64,000 nucleotides of DNA from Rhizobium vallis. Its GTDB lineage: Bacteria; Pseudomonadota; Alphaproteobacteria; Rhizobiales; Rhizobiaceae. Each line of letters starts with the position of its first letter. Position 1 is the first letter of the stretch. The position numbers and the translations under genes are program-made. The DNA lies in assembly GCF_003985155.1 (NCBI RefSeq), contig NZ_ML133687.1, positions 62,001 through 126,000 on the forward strand. The letters run 5' to 3'. Below the pieces are notes generated by a model. It saw nothing but the letters and a program-made list of their open reading frames with translations, searched no databases and was not told the origin of the DNA. Shown one piece after another: positions 24,409 through 33,159 of the stretch.

Positions 24409-26334
24409 TTATTTCGCGTCGAGAAGTCCGCGGATCTTCAGCGCGAGTTCCCTCGCGGTATAGGGTTTGCGTAGCCATTGCGCGCCGGGAACGATGCCTT
24501 TGCCCGCGAGACCTGGCTCGGAATATCCCGATGTAAAGAGCACGGCGATATCTGGCCGCAGAATGCGCACCTCTCGCGCCAGCTCGTCGCCGGTCATCCC
24601 TCCCGGCATCACGATGTCGGTGAAGAGGAGCGCGATATCACTATTTTCCTGGAGAAGATCGAGCGCGCGGTGACCGTTTTCGGCCTCGCGCACGGTATAA
24701 CCCATCGACGCCAGCCTGGCGACGGCGACACGGCGAACGCGAGCGTCATCCTCGACCACCAGCACCGTTTCATCGCCGCGCGGCAGCTGGTTCTCGCCGG
24801 TGTCTTGATCAGACGCAGATTCCTGAGGCCTCTTTTCGTTGATAGCAGGCAGGTATATCCGCACCGTCGTGCCTCGTCCGACCTCGCTGTAAAGCTGAAG
24901 ATGCCCGCCCGATTGCTTCACGAAGCCATAGACCATGCTGAGCCCGAGGCCGGTGCCTGAGCCCACTTCCTTGGTCGTGAAGAACGGTTCGATCGCGTGC
25001 TGCCGAACGTCCTCGGTCATGCCGGCGCCGGTGTCCGTCATGGCAATGAGCACGAAATTGCCGCTGCGCACCTCCGGGTACATCTTGGCATAATCGGCAT
25101 CGAGATGGACCCGCGAGATCGTCGTCGTCAGACTGCCGCCCTTCGGCATGGCGTCCCTCGCGTTCAAGGCGATGTTGAGGATGGCGTTTTGAAGCTGCGA
25201 ACTGTCGACAAGGACGTCGAGGCCCGATCCTTCAATGACGGTCGACAGCTTGATATCTTCGCTGAGCGTCCGCCGGAGCAGGTCCGAGAAGCCGCTGACC
25301 AGCTGGCCGAGATCCGCATGTTTCGGGTTCAATGGCTGGCGCCGGCCGAAAGCCAGCAGCTGACCCGTGAGGACCGCCCCGTCCTGCGCTGCGGACTGAG
25401 CCTCCTTGAGGATTTCACGAAGGGTGCCGGGCGCTAGCTTATCCTCGATCATTTCGAGGTTGCCGCTGATGACGGTCAGCAGGTTGTTGAAATCGTGCGC
25501 GATGCCTCCCGTCAGCTGGCCGATCGCTTCCATCTTCTGCGCTTGGCGAAGATCTTCTTCGATCTTGAAGCGGCTTGTGAGATCGCGGATGAAACCGGTG
25601 AATGTCCGCTCTCCGTTGACCGTCGCTTCGCCGACGTGAAGTTCCATCGGAAACTGCGATCCGTCGGACCGCTGGCCGGTAACGACGCGCCCGTAGCCGA
25701 TGATGCGTTTCTCGCCGGTCTCGAGATAGTGATCGATATAGCCGTCGTGAGCAGCACGATAGGGGGCCGGCATGAGGTTGCTGACGTTGCGGCCGCAAAT
25801 CTGGTCGGAAGCCATTCCGAACAGTTTTTCGGCGGCCTTGCTGAAGGACAGCACCGTACCCTTATGGTCGATCACCACCATGGCGTCGGGCACGGTGTCG
25901 AGGATCGAACTCAGATGCGCCTCGCGGGCCTTGACCGCCTCTTGGGCGCGCCTCAAAGCGCTGACGTCGCTGTTCGTCTGAATGACGGCAAGGTCTCCGT
26001 CCGGCAGATTGACGAGCACGCAGCGGGACGCGACGTGAATGTCGTGACCACTTTTATGGCAATGAATAATTTCACCCTGCCAGAAGCCGCGCGACTTCAA
26101 CTGGTCCCGGACATTTTCCGCAGGCTCGGGAAATTTCGTCGACAGCAGTTCGTGGACCTTCTCGCCGACGGCTTCCTCTTTCGCCCAGCCGTACATGTTC
26201 TCGCAACCGATGGACCAGTGCGTAATGGTTCCGTCGAAACGATGGACCAAAATGTCTGCCCCGTCCAACACATGCACCATCGCATCCAGCTCCTGGGACG
26301 ATGCTGTTCTGGGTGACACGAGGCGATGGGGCAT
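24409..26334 (-). CDS. fixL: Hybrid FixL oxygen-sensor histidine kinase
   Basis: A 641-aa protein with a first PAS domain (about 15-125), a second haem-binding PAS domain (about 138-256), a histidine kinase core with phospho-His280 in [14 protein letters not shown] motifs [17 protein letters not shown] and GTGLGLSM, and a C-terminal receiver with FTDIVMPGG. The haem axial His of FixL corresponds to His196 in AAHDGYID, and the distal Arg of [10 protein letters not shown] is kept (Arg216). It is coded directly downstream of fixK in one operon. The fused receiver is the hybrid FixL form of R. etli and R. leguminosarum. ATG 26334 has AGGA upstream; a TTG at 26364 overlapping the fixK stop is the alternative. 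Confidence 0.9.
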   Translation of the reverse strand: MPHRLVSPRTASSQELDAMVHVLDGADILVHRFDGTITHWSIGCENMYGWAKEEAVGEKVHELLSTKFPEPAENVRDQLKSRGFWQGEIIHCHKSGHDIHVASRCVLVNLPDGDLAVIQTNSDVSALRRAQEAVKAREAHLSSILDTVPDAMVVIDHKGTVLSFSKAAEKLFGMASDQICGRNVSNLMPAPYRAAHDGYIDHYLETGEKRIIGYGRVVTGQRSDGSQFPMELHVGEATVNGERTFTGFIRDLTSRFKIEEDLRQAQKMEAIGQLTGGIAHDFNNLLTVISGNLEMIEDKLAPGTLREILKEAQSAAQDGAVLTGQLLAFGRRQPLNPKHADLGQLVSGFSDLLRRTLSEDIKLSTVIEGSGLDVLVDSSQLQNAILNIALNARDAMPKGGSLTTTISRVHLDADYAKMYPEVRSGNFVLIAMTDTGAGMTEDVRQHAIEPFFTTKEVGSGTGLGLSMVYGFVKQSGGHLQLYSEVGRGTTVRIYLPAINEKRPQESASDQDTGENQLPRGDETVLVVEDDARVRRVAVARLASMGYTVREAENGHRALDLLQENSDIALLFTDIVMPGGMTGDELAREVRILRPDIAVLFTSGYSEPGLAGKGIVPGAQWLRKPYTARELALKIRGLLDAK

Positions 26335-26360
26335 GAACGTTGATCCTGCAGCTTGGTGCG

Positions 26361-27092
26361 TCAATGCAGCTTGACCCTATGACAGGAATTGCCGGAAAAA
26401 TCATCAGCGTCGCCGGACAACTGTACCAGGCGGGCGGGATTTACGATCCGCAGGTCGTGCCGGCCCTCGGGGACGACGATGTTTCGCGATGCGAGTTTCG
26501 AGATCGTCCGGGATACGGTTTCGATGGTCAGGCCGAGATGATCTGCAATATCCTGCCGGTTCATCGGAACACGCACCAGGCCCTGCCGCGCCTGCGGGTG
26601 GCGGCGGGTTGCAAGCTTGACGATGAAGCTGCAGAGACGCTCCTCGGCGTTCTTCTTCGACAGGAGCACCATCTGTTCGTGCGCTGCGGCCGCCTCCTCG
26701 CAGAGAAGGGAGATGAATGCGGGACCGAGTGCGTTCGAACGGGCGACTTCCTCGTGGAAGCTTTTCCGGGAGATACGGCGAATCTTGCAGTCGGTAACGG
26801 CCTCGGCCGTGAACAGGAAATCGCTTTGCAGCGAGGCGCCGATGAGATCGCCGGCAAAATGAAACGCGGTTATCACCCGGCGGCCTTCGCCGATGATGCG
26901 ATGAAGACGAACCACACCTTCTTCCACCTGGAAAAGATGTTTCGCCTTGTCGCCCTCCCAGCAGATCGCCTTGCCGGCAGCGACGGGTTCTGCCGCCGAC
27001 ATCAGGAAAAGCGATGAAAACGACTGAGCGGCATGGATCGCATCATTCGCCATCTCCGCATTTTCGAACGCCTGGTTGTTCTGCATCAGCAT
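26361..27092 (-). CDS. fixK: FixK, Crp/Fnr-type activator of microaerobic genes
   Basis: A 243-aa Crp/Fnr regulator. The N-terminal sensory domain lacks the FNR cysteine cluster, so it is a FixK and not FnrN. The DNA-binding helix has RQDIADHLGLTIETVSRTISKL with the E-x-x-S-R contacts that read TTGAT half sites. ATG 27092 is favoured because GAGGGA lies 7 bases upstream; the frame is open to 27122. The next gene downstream is hybrid FixL, 26 bp after the stop. The promoter region to the right holds a GTTACA direct repeat and, in the divergent fixN direction, a perfect FixK box. It should activate the ten boxes in this window. Confidence 0.92.
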   Translation of the reverse strand: MLMQNNQAFENAEMANDAIHAAQSFSSLFLMSAAEPVAAGKAICWEGDKAKHLFQVEEGVVRLHRIIGEGRRVITAFHFAGDLIGASLQSDFLFTAEAVTDCKIRRISRKSFHEEVARSNALGPAFISLLCEEAAAAHEQMVLLSKKNAEERLCSFIVKLATRRHPQARQGLVRVPMNRQDIADHLGLTIETVSRTISKLASRNIVVPEGRHDLRIVNPARLVQLSGDADDFSGNSCHRVKLH

Positions 27093-27177
27093 CGTCTTGT
27101 CCCTCGTGGTCGGTAGATCCACTAGAACCTTGCTGAGTCACACGGGAATGAGCGGACGGTGCCAAAGGGTGAAAGAG

Positions 27178-27193
27178 TGTAACAGATTGTAAC
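27178..27193 (-). promoter_or_regulatory. K-box-like GTTACA-N4-GTTACA repeat upstream of fixK
   Basis: On the fixK strand this reads GTTACAATCTGTTACA, a direct repeat of GTTACA with a 4-base spacer, starting about 86 bp before the fixK start. From memory, R. etli FxkR acts at an element of this form before fixK. The repeat is seen; FxkR binding here is inference. Confidence 0.7.
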
Positions 27194-27226
27194 AACGGCC
27201 GCGGTTTCCGTCTGACCGCTTTTTGG

Positions 27227-27240
27227 TTGATGTAGATCAA
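27227..27240. promoter_or_regulatory. FNR/FixK box before fixNOQP
   Basis: TTGATGTAGATCAA matches the consensus exactly and is centred about 95 bp before the fixN start. It also lies 141 bp from the divergent fixK start and could give fixK autoregulation. Confidence 0.85.
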
Positions 27241-27328
27241 GGAGCGATTGCCGGCTTCATGACAGTCCTGCCTCAATTGACGAGAAAGCCGGCCGCGAGG
27301 CGGTCGTCTTTGCACTGGGGACGACATC

Positions 27329-28951
27329 ATGAACTACACGACGGAAACCATGGTGGTCGCGGTCGCAGCGTTTCTAGCGTTGTTGGGGGCCGCATTCGCG
27401 CACGATCATCTCTTTGCGGTCCATATGGGCATACTCTGCTTCTGCCTCGTGGTGGGAACGGTGCTTCTGGTCAGGAACGTCGACTTCGCACCGGCGGTCC
27501 AACGCCGGAAGGTCGATGTGTCAGGCTATTTTGACGAGGTGATACGCTATGGCCTGATCGCCACGGTATTCTGGGGCGTGGTCGGCTTCCTCGTCGGGGT
27601 TGTCATCGCCCTGCAACTGGCCTTTCCCGACCTCAATATCGCACCCTATCTCAATTTCGGAAGGCTGCGGCCCGTCCACACCTCGGCGGTCATCTTCGCC
27701 TTCGGCGGCAACGCCCTCATCATGACGTCGTTCTACGTGGTGCAGCGAACCTGTCGCGCCCGGCTCTTCGGCGGCAATCTCGCCTGGTTCGTGTTCTGGG
27801 GCTATCAGCTCTTCATCGTGATGGCTGCTACCGGATATGTCCTCGGCATCACGCAGGCCCGCGAATATGCCGAACCTGAATGGTATGTCGACCTCTGGCT
27901 CACCATCGTCTGGGTCGCCTATCTCGCCGTGTACCTCGGCACCATCCTGAAGCGTAAAGAGCCGCATATCTACGTGGCGAACTGGTTCTATCTCGGCTTC
28001 ATCGTCACCATCGCGATGCTGCATGTGGTCAACAACCTGGCGGTTCCGGCCTCGTTCCTCGGCTCCAAGAGCTATTCGCTCTTCTCGGGCGTCCAGGACG
28101 CGCTGACCCAGTGGTGGTATGGCCACAACGCCGTCGGCTTCTTCCTTACCGCCGGCTTCCTGGGCATGATGTACTACTTCGTGCCGAAGCAGGCCAATCG
28201 ACCCGTCTATTCCTACCGGCTCTCGATCATCCACTTCTGGGCACTGATCTTCATGTATATCTGGGCAGGCCCGCATCACCTTCACTATACGGCGCTGCCC
28301 GACTGGGCCCAGACGCTCGGCATGGTCTTCTCGGTGATGCTCTGGATGCCTTCCTGGGGCGGCATGATCAACGGCCTCATGACCCTTTCGGGCGCATGGG
28401 ACAAGATCCGCACCGACCCGATTATCCGCATGATGATCGTCGCCATCGCCTTCTACGGGATGTCGACCTTCGAAGGCCCGATGATGTCGGTCAAAACGGT
28501 CAATTCGCTCAGCCACTACACCGAATGGACGATCGGCCATGTGCATTCGGGCGCCCTCGGCTGGGTGGGGATGATCACCTTCGGCGCGATCTACTACCTG
28601 ACGCCGAAACTGTGGGGACGCGAGCGCCTCTACAGCCTGCGGATGGTCAACTGGCACTTCTGGCTGGCAACACTCGGAATCGTCATCTACGCCGCCGTGC
28701 TCTGGGTTGCCGGCATCCAGCAGGGGCTCATGTGGCGCGAGTACAACTCCCAGGGCTTCCTCGTCTACTCCTTCGCGGAAACCGTTGCGGCGATGATCCC
28801 CTACTACGTGCTGCGCGCCGTCGGCGGAGCGCTCTACCTCGCGGGCGGCCTCGTCATGGCCTGGAACGTGTTCATGACGATCCGCGGCCGGGTGCGCGAC
28901 GAAGCTCAGATTCCAACCACTTTCGTGCCCGAAGCACAGCCTGCCGAATGA
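27329..28951 (+). CDS. fixN: cbb3 cytochrome oxidase subunit I
   Basis: A 540-aa polytopic membrane protein with about 12 to 14 helices and the haem-copper oxidase histidines, in [17 protein letters not shown]-type YGHNAVG, GPHHLHY and [17 protein letters not shown]. Length and sequence fit FixN, the catalytic subunit of the high-affinity cbb3 oxidase that reduces oxygen at nanomolar levels in nodules. It is first in fixNOQP, spaced 8 bp before fixO, and preceded by a perfect FixK box. Nothing is aberrant. Confidence 0.96.
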   Translation: MNYTTETMVVAVAAFLALLGAAFAHDHLFAVHMGILCFCLVVGTVLLVRNVDFAPAVQRRKVDVSGYFDEVIRYGLIATVFWGVVGFLVGVVIALQLAFPDLNIAPYLNFGRLRPVHTSAVIFAFGGNALIMTSFYVVQRTCRARLFGGNLAWFVFWGYQLFIVMAATGYVLGITQAREYAEPEWYVDLWLTIVWVAYLAVYLGTILKRKEPHIYVANWFYLGFIVTIAMLHVVNNLAVPASFLGSKSYSLFSGVQDALTQWWYGHNAVGFFLTAGFLGMMYYFVPKQANRPVYSYRLSIIHFWALIFMYIWAGPHHLHYTALPDWAQTLGMVFSVMLWMPSWGGMINGLMTLSGAWDKIRTDPIIRMMIVAIAFYGMSTFEGPMMSVKTVNSLSHYTEWTIGHVHSGALGWVGMITFGAIYYLTPKLWGRERLYSLRMVNWHFWLATLGIVIYAAVLWVAGIQQGLMWREYNSQGFLVYSFAETVAAMIPYYVLRAVGGALYLAGGLVMAWNVFMTIRGRVRDEAQIPTTFVPEAQPAE

Positions 28952-28959
28952 GGTGAGAC

Positions 28960-29694
28960 ATGGCATCGATACTTGATAAACATCAGATCCTCGAGAAGAA
29001 CGCGACGCTTCTTCTCGTCGGTTCGCTGCTCGTCGTCAGCATCGGCGGCATCGTCGAAATCGCCCCGCTGTTCTACCTGCAGAATACGATCGAGAAGGTG
29101 GAAGGCATGCGGCCCTATACGCCGCTGGAGCTGGCGGGGCGGAACATCTACATCCGCGAAGGCTGCTATCTCTGCCACAGCCAGATGATCAGACCGTTCC
29201 GCGACGAGGTAGAGCGTTACGGTCACTACTCGCTCGCAGCCGAGTCCATGTACGACCATCCGTTCCAGTGGGGGTCCAAGCGGACCGGGCCGGATCTCGC
29301 CCGCGTCGGCGGACGCTATTCGAACGAATGGCACGTCCAGCATCTCGCAAACCCACGGGCGGTCGTGCCGGAATCGATTATGCCGAGCTACGCCTTCCTC
29401 AAGGAGCAGGAGGTGACGGTCAAGGATATCGGCATGGACCTCAAGGCCAATGAGGACGTGGGCGTGCCCTACAACGACGACATGCTGGCGAATGCGGAAG
29501 CCGACATGAAAGCCCAGGCTGATCCAAATGCGGACACGACGGCGCTGCTTGCGCGCTATCCGAAGGCGAAGGTCGGCGACTTCGACGGCGATCCGGCCAG
29601 GCTGACCGAGATGGACGCCCTGGTGTCCTATCTGCAGATGCTCGGCACGCTGGTCGATTTCTCGACCTACGACGACGCAACCGGCTACCGCTGA
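28960..29694 (+). CDS. fixO: cbb3 oxidase monohaem cytochrome c subunit
   Basis: A 244-aa protein with one N-terminal membrane anchor (about 15-40) and a periplasmic c-type haem at C69-Y-L-C72-H73. The region [21 protein letters not shown] is the FixO/CcoO signature, and [20 protein letters not shown] and MPSYAFL supply the axial Met side. It accepts electrons from FixP and passes them to FixN. It starts 8 bp after fixN, with GAGGTGAG just upstream, and is followed by fixQ. Length is normal. Confidence 0.96.
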   Translation: MASILDKHQILEKNATLLLVGSLLVVSIGGIVEIAPLFYLQNTIEKVEGMRPYTPLELAGRNIYIREGCYLCHSQMIRPFRDEVERYGHYSLAAESMYDHPFQWGSKRTGPDLARVGGRYSNEWHVQHLANPRAVVPESIMPSYAFLKEQEVTVKDIGMDLKANEDVGVPYNDDMLANAEADMKAQADPNADTTALLARYPKAKVGDFDGDPARLTEMDALVSYLQMLGTLVDFSTYDDATGYR

Positions 29695-29702
29695 GGTGAT
29701 CC

Positions 29703-29855
29703 ATGGAAACCTACACTGCAATGAGACACTTCGCCGACAGCTGGGGCCTTCTGGCAATGGCGGCATTCTTCGTCGGCGCCGTCGTGTTCACGCTTCGCCC
29801 GGGCAGCAGGCAGGCGGCGAAAGAAGCCGCCGATATTCCCTTGAAGGATGATTGA
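29703..29855 (+). CDS. fixQ: cbb3 oxidase small subunit FixQ
   Basis: A 50-aa single-span protein: METYTAMRHFADSWGLLAMA, then a helix with AFFVGAVVFTLRPGSRQAAKEA and an acidic end, IPLKDD. This is the CcoQ/FixQ pattern, which stabilises the oxidase complex. It lies 8 bp after fixO, and its TGA at 29853-29855 is immediately followed by the FixP start. It is too short for routine gene callers but is a standard member of the operon. Confidence 0.93.
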   Translation: METYTAMRHFADSWGLLAMAAFFVGAVVFTLRPGSRQAAKEAADIPLKDD

Positions 29856-29856
29856 T

Positions 29857-30720
29857 ATGTCGGAAAAACATATTGATGAAATCAGCGGCGTCGAAACAAC
29901 CGGACATGAATGGGACGGCATCCGCGAACTCAACAATCCCATGCCGCGCTGGTGGGTCTGGACGTTCTATGTGACGATCCTGTGGGCGATCGGTTATGCC
30001 ATCGCCTATCCGGCCATCCCGATGATCACTTCCGCCACGAAAGGCTATTTCGGCTACTCGACGCGCGCCGAACTGCAGCAGGACCTCGATCTGGCAAAAG
30101 CATCCCAGACGAAGTTCCATGACCTGATCGCTGCCAAGACCGTGCAAGAGATCGACGCCGATCCCGCTCTTCGTGAATTCTCAATCGCCGGCGGTGCTTC
30201 CGCATTCAAGGTGAACTGTGCGCCGTGCCATGGCTCGGGCGCCAGCGGCGGCCCGGGATTTCCGAACCTCAACGACGACGACTGGCTGTGGGGTGGAGAC
30301 CTCGACGCGATCCGGACGACGATCGCGCACGGGATACGCTTCGATTCGGATGCCGAAACGCATGCTTCCGAGATGCCGCCCTTTACCGATGTCCTGGAGC
30401 CTGTCCAGATGAAGCAGGTCGCCGCCTACGTCTGGGGATTGACCAACAAGCCTTCCGATCCCGCTCTTGCGGAGGCGGGAAAACAGGTCTTCCTCGATAA
30501 TTGTGCTGCATGCCATGGCGAGGACGCGAAAGGAAAATTGGAAATGGGCGCGCCGGATCTCGCCGACGCAATCTGGCTGAAGGCACGGGGCGAAGACGCC
30601 ATCGCTCGCCAGGTGGCCTCTCCCAAGCATGGCGTCATGCCGGCCTGGGCAGGGCGTCTCGGCGATACGACGGTCAAGGAGCTGACCATTTTCGTTCATT
30701 CGCTCGGCGGCGGAACTTAA
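29857..30720 (+). CDS. fixP: cbb3 oxidase dihaem cytochrome c subunit
   Basis: A 287-aa protein. The N-terminus MSEKHIDEISGVETTGHEWDG is followed by a membrane helix (about 32-55) and two periplasmic c-haems, C121-A-P-C124-H125 and C216-A-A-C219-H220. This is FixP/CcoP, the entry point for electrons from bc1 or soluble carriers. The ATG at 29857 follows AAGGA at an 8-base spacing; an ATG at 29848 overlapping fixQ is less likely. The stop is 11 bp before a small gene with its own ribosome-binding site. Confidence 0.95.
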   Translation: MSEKHIDEISGVETTGHEWDGIRELNNPMPRWWVWTFYVTILWAIGYAIAYPAIPMITSATKGYFGYSTRAELQQDLDLAKASQTKFHDLIAAKTVQEIDADPALREFSIAGGASAFKVNCAPCHGSGASGGPGFPNLNDDDWLWGGDLDAIRTTIAHGIRFDSDAETHASEMPPFTDVLEPVQMKQVAAYVWGLTNKPSDPALAEAGKQVFLDNCAACHGEDAKGKLEMGAPDLADAIWLKARGEDAIARQVASPKHGVMPAWAGRLGDTTVKELTIFVHSLGGGT

Positions 30721-30731
30721 GGAGACAAACC

Positions 30732-30917
30732 ATGACAAGTCATGGCCACAATCCCATCCTCAGTCTCTACGGCACGCCCCGCGCCGCCATCCGTTCACGC
30801 GTGTCGGCCCGCGCCCAAGTGACGGCGCCATCTTGCGAGCAGGACGATCCGGCAAAAATCGGCAATTCAATCGTCAATTTGACCTGCCTCAAGGATCACA
30901 AGCAGACGAGCCGCTAG
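30732..30917 (+). CDS. Uncharacterised 61-aa protein closing the fixNOQP operon
   Basis: A 61-aa frame starting at ATG 30732 with GGAG 7 bases upstream, directly after fixP and ending before a strong hairpin terminator. The sequence begins MTSHGHNPILSLYGTPRAA and ends TCLKDHKQTSR. It has two cysteines, a basic middle and no membrane span or known motif. Position and ribosome-binding site argue for a real gene in the fixNOQP message. I cannot name a function; an assembly or regulatory factor for the oxidase is one idea only. A pan-rhizobial comparison would test it. Confidence 0.65.
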   Translation: MTSHGHNPILSLYGTPRAAIRSRVSARAQVTAPSCEQDDPAKIGNSIVNLTCLKDHKQTSR

Positions 30918-30968
30918 TTCTGGATCGGTCGAGGACGTCCCAGCGGTGTTCCCCCCGCAGTTCCTCCA

Positions 30969-31001
30969 GGCCACGCCCTCTCTCCAGGGCGTGGCCTTTT
31001 T
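30969..31001 (+). terminator. Rho-independent terminator after fixNOQP
   Basis: GGCCACGCCCT (30969-30979) pairs perfectly with AGGGCGTGGCC (30986-30996) over an intervening CTCTCC loop and is followed by TTTTTCTT. It separates the fixNOQP and fixGHIS transcripts. Confidence 0.9.
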
Positions 31002-31041
31002 CTTCTCTGAAGGGAGCGCGTCCGCGGGAAGGCGTTCTTTC

Positions 31042-31055
31042 TTGATCTGCATCAA
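31042..31055. promoter_or_regulatory. FNR/FixK box before fixGHIS
   Basis: TTGATCTGCATCAA is a perfect match, centred about 60 bp before the fixG start and just after the terminator of the previous operon. Confidence 0.85.
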
Positions 31056-31108
31056 GGAACGGATGCGCTGCAGGTGGGAGAAGAACAGGCGAAACCGGAC
31101 AGAGTCCC

Positions 31109-32677
31109 ATGAATCTCTACACTGCACCAGATCCCAATGACGTCGAGCGGGTCAATGTCGAGCCGGTCAATGCGCGCCGCAACCGGCAGCCTCTCTACGC
31201 ACCCCGGAAGAAGATTTTTCCCAAGCGCGCCGAGGGGCCATTCCGCCGGTTCAAGTGGATCGTGATGCTGATCACGCTCGGCATCTACTACCTTGCGCCG
31301 TGGATCCGGTGGGACCGCGGTCCCTTCGCGCCTGACCAGGCGATCCTCATCGATCTCTCCTCGCGGCGTTTCTTCTTTTTCTTCATCGAAATCTGGCCCC
31401 AGGAATTCTACTACGTCGCGGGCCTGCTGGTGATGGCGGGCTTCGGCCTGTTTCTCGTCACTTCGGCGGTCGGCCGCGCATGGTGCGGCTACGCCTGTCC
31501 GCAGACCGTGTGGGTCGATCTCTTCCTCGTCGTCGAACGCGCGATCGAAGGCGACCGGAACGCGCGAATGAAACTTGATGCCGCTCCTTTCAGCTTCGAA
31601 AAGCTGAGGAAACGGGTAATCAAGCATTCGATCTGGCTCCTGATCGGTATTGCCACCGGCGGCGCGTGGATCTTCTATTTTGCCGATGCGCCGACTCTGG
31701 CGGTTTCGCTGTTCACCGGGGCAGCTCCCGCAGTTGCCTATGCCACGGTCGCCATCCTGACCGGGACGACCTATGTGCTCGGCGGTCTCATGCGCGAGCA
31801 AGTGTGCACCTATATGTGCCCTTGGCCGCGCATTCAGGGCGCCATGCTCGACGAGAATTCCCTGGTCGTCACCTACAACGACTGGCGGGGCGAGCAGCGG
31901 TCGCGCCATGCCAAGAAAGCACAGGCACAAGGCCTCCCGATCGGTGACTGCGTGGATTGCAACGCCTGCGTGGCCGTCTGTCCGATGGGAATCGACATTC
32001 GAGACGGTCAGCAGATGGAGTGCATCACATGCGCTCTCTGCATCGATGCCTGTGACGGCGTGATGGACAAGCTCGGCAAGCCCCGCGGCCTGATCGCTTA
32101 TGCGACACTCAGCGAATATTCGAGCAATATGTCGCTTGCGACAGACGGGGGGACAACGCCGATCCAACCGTCCAGGGTCCGCAACGAGGATGGAAGTTTC
32201 GTTTCGCCGATCCGGCACTTCGACTGGCGTATCATCTTTCGTCCGAGAATCGTCTTTTACGCCGTCGTCTGGGCATTGATCGGCATTGCCATGGTCGTCC
32301 ATCTCGCCTTCCGCGGGCGCCTCGAACTTAATGTCGTCCACGACCGGAACCCGCAATATGTCCTGGAAAGCGACGGCTCGATCCGCAACGGCTACACGTT
32401 GCGCGTCCTGAACATGGTGCCGACGCCGAGAGATGTGAACATTACCCTGGTCGGGCTGGAGGGCGCGACGATGCGCATTTCCGAGCTCGGCAAGGAAGAC
32501 GGCCGCAGCTTTACCGTCCATGCCGAACCCGACGCGGCTACGACGCTCAAGGTCTTCGTGACGCGCAAGCCTGACGGAGCCGAAATCAACGAATTCCTCT
32601 TCGTCATCGAAGATACCGACCGTTCCGGCCGGGCGACCTATCGGGCGGCGTTCAATGCACCGGGAGACGTGAAATGA
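31109..32677 (+). CDS. fixG: Cytochrome c oxidase accessory ferredoxin-like protein FixG
   Basis: A 522-aa membrane protein with several helices, the polyferredoxin-like motifs CGYACPQTVW and CTYMCPWPRIQ, and a bacterial two-cluster ferredoxin with CVDCNACVAVCPMGIDI and CITCALCIDAC. The C-terminal FixG Ig-like domain follows. FixG (CcoG) is needed to assemble cbb3 oxidase, probably as a cupric reductase. It begins the fixGHIS operon under a FixK box, overlaps fixH by 4 bp and shows no defects. Confidence 0.95.
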   Translation: MNLYTAPDPNDVERVNVEPVNARRNRQPLYAPRKKIFPKRAEGPFRRFKWIVMLITLGIYYLAPWIRWDRGPFAPDQAILIDLSSRRFFFFFIEIWPQEFYYVAGLLVMAGFGLFLVTSAVGRAWCGYACPQTVWVDLFLVVERAIEGDRNARMKLDAAPFSFEKLRKRVIKHSIWLLIGIATGGAWIFYFADAPTLAVSLFTGAAPAVAYATVAILTGTTYVLGGLMREQVCTYMCPWPRIQGAMLDENSLVVTYNDWRGEQRSRHAKKAQAQGLPIGDCVDCNACVAVCPMGIDIRDGQQMECITCALCIDACDGVMDKLGKPRGLIAYATLSEYSSNMSLATDGGTTPIQPSRVRNEDGSFVSPIRHFDWRIIFRPRIVFYAVVWALIGIAMVVHLAFRGRLELNVVHDRNPQYVLESDGSIRNGYTLRVLNMVPTPRDVNITLVGLEGATMRISELGKEDGRSFTVHAEPDAATTLKVFVTRKPDGAEINEFLFVIEDTDRSGRATYRAAFNAPGDVK

Positions 32678-33159
32678 AGGTTTCCGCTCAAGGGTTTACA
32701 GGCTTGCACATGCTGCTCGTGACCTCGGCATTCTTCGCCGTGGTGATCGCCGTAAACGTGACCATGGCCGTCTACGCCTCCTCCAGCTGGAGCGGCCTCG
32801 TTGTGGAAAACACCTATGTCGCCAGCCAGGAATTCAACCGCAACGCGGCAGCGATGAAAGCGATGAGCGCCTCAGGGATTGAGGGCGACCTTTCCATCAA
32901 GGGGCGTGAGATCCGCTACGACATTCACGACAAGGGCGGGTCGCCCGCGATCGTCGACGATCTCGTTCTGAATTTCAAACGGCCGGTCGGAGACCATGAG
33001 GACTTCCATCTCACGCTTGGGAAGACAGGCGAGGGGCGTTTCGAAGCCGAGCACGTGGTCGCCGAGGGCGATTGGATCGTCGAGATCATCTCGCGAAAGG
33101 ATGGCGTCGTCGTCATGCACGAAGCCAAACGCTTCGATACCGCGGAGTTCGGCCAATGA
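32674..33159 (+). CDS. fixH: FixH, cbb3 oxidase biogenesis protein
   Basis: A 161-aa protein with one N-terminal membrane segment (about 12-37), containing FFAVVIAVNVTMAVYAS as in FixH, and then a periplasmic domain with NTYVASQEFN. It overlaps fixG at ATGA and fixI at ATGA, so the genes are translationally coupled. FixH is thought to help assemble the oxidase or metal sites. The length is normal. Confidence 0.92.
   Translation: MKVSAQGFTGLHMLLVTSAFFAVVIAVNVTMAVYASSSWSGLVVENTYVASQEFNRNAAAMKAMSASGIEGDLSIKGREIRYDIHDKGGSPAIVDDLVLNFKRPVGDHEDFHLTLGKTGEGRFEAEHVVAEGDWIVEIISRKDGVVVMHEAKRFDTAEFGQ

Noticed and set aside
27521..28966. 481-codon open frame antisense to fixN
   Set aside because: Shadow of the fixN codon pattern; His/Glu/Asp-rich with no domain.
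30884..30897. TTGACCTGCCTCAA inside the 61-aa gene as a FixK box
   Set aside because: The second half site departs from RTCAA and it lies within coding sequence far from a start; a true box is at 31042.
31052..32521. 489-codon open frame antisense to fixG
   Set aside because: Shadow frame; fixG has clear domains on the other strand.
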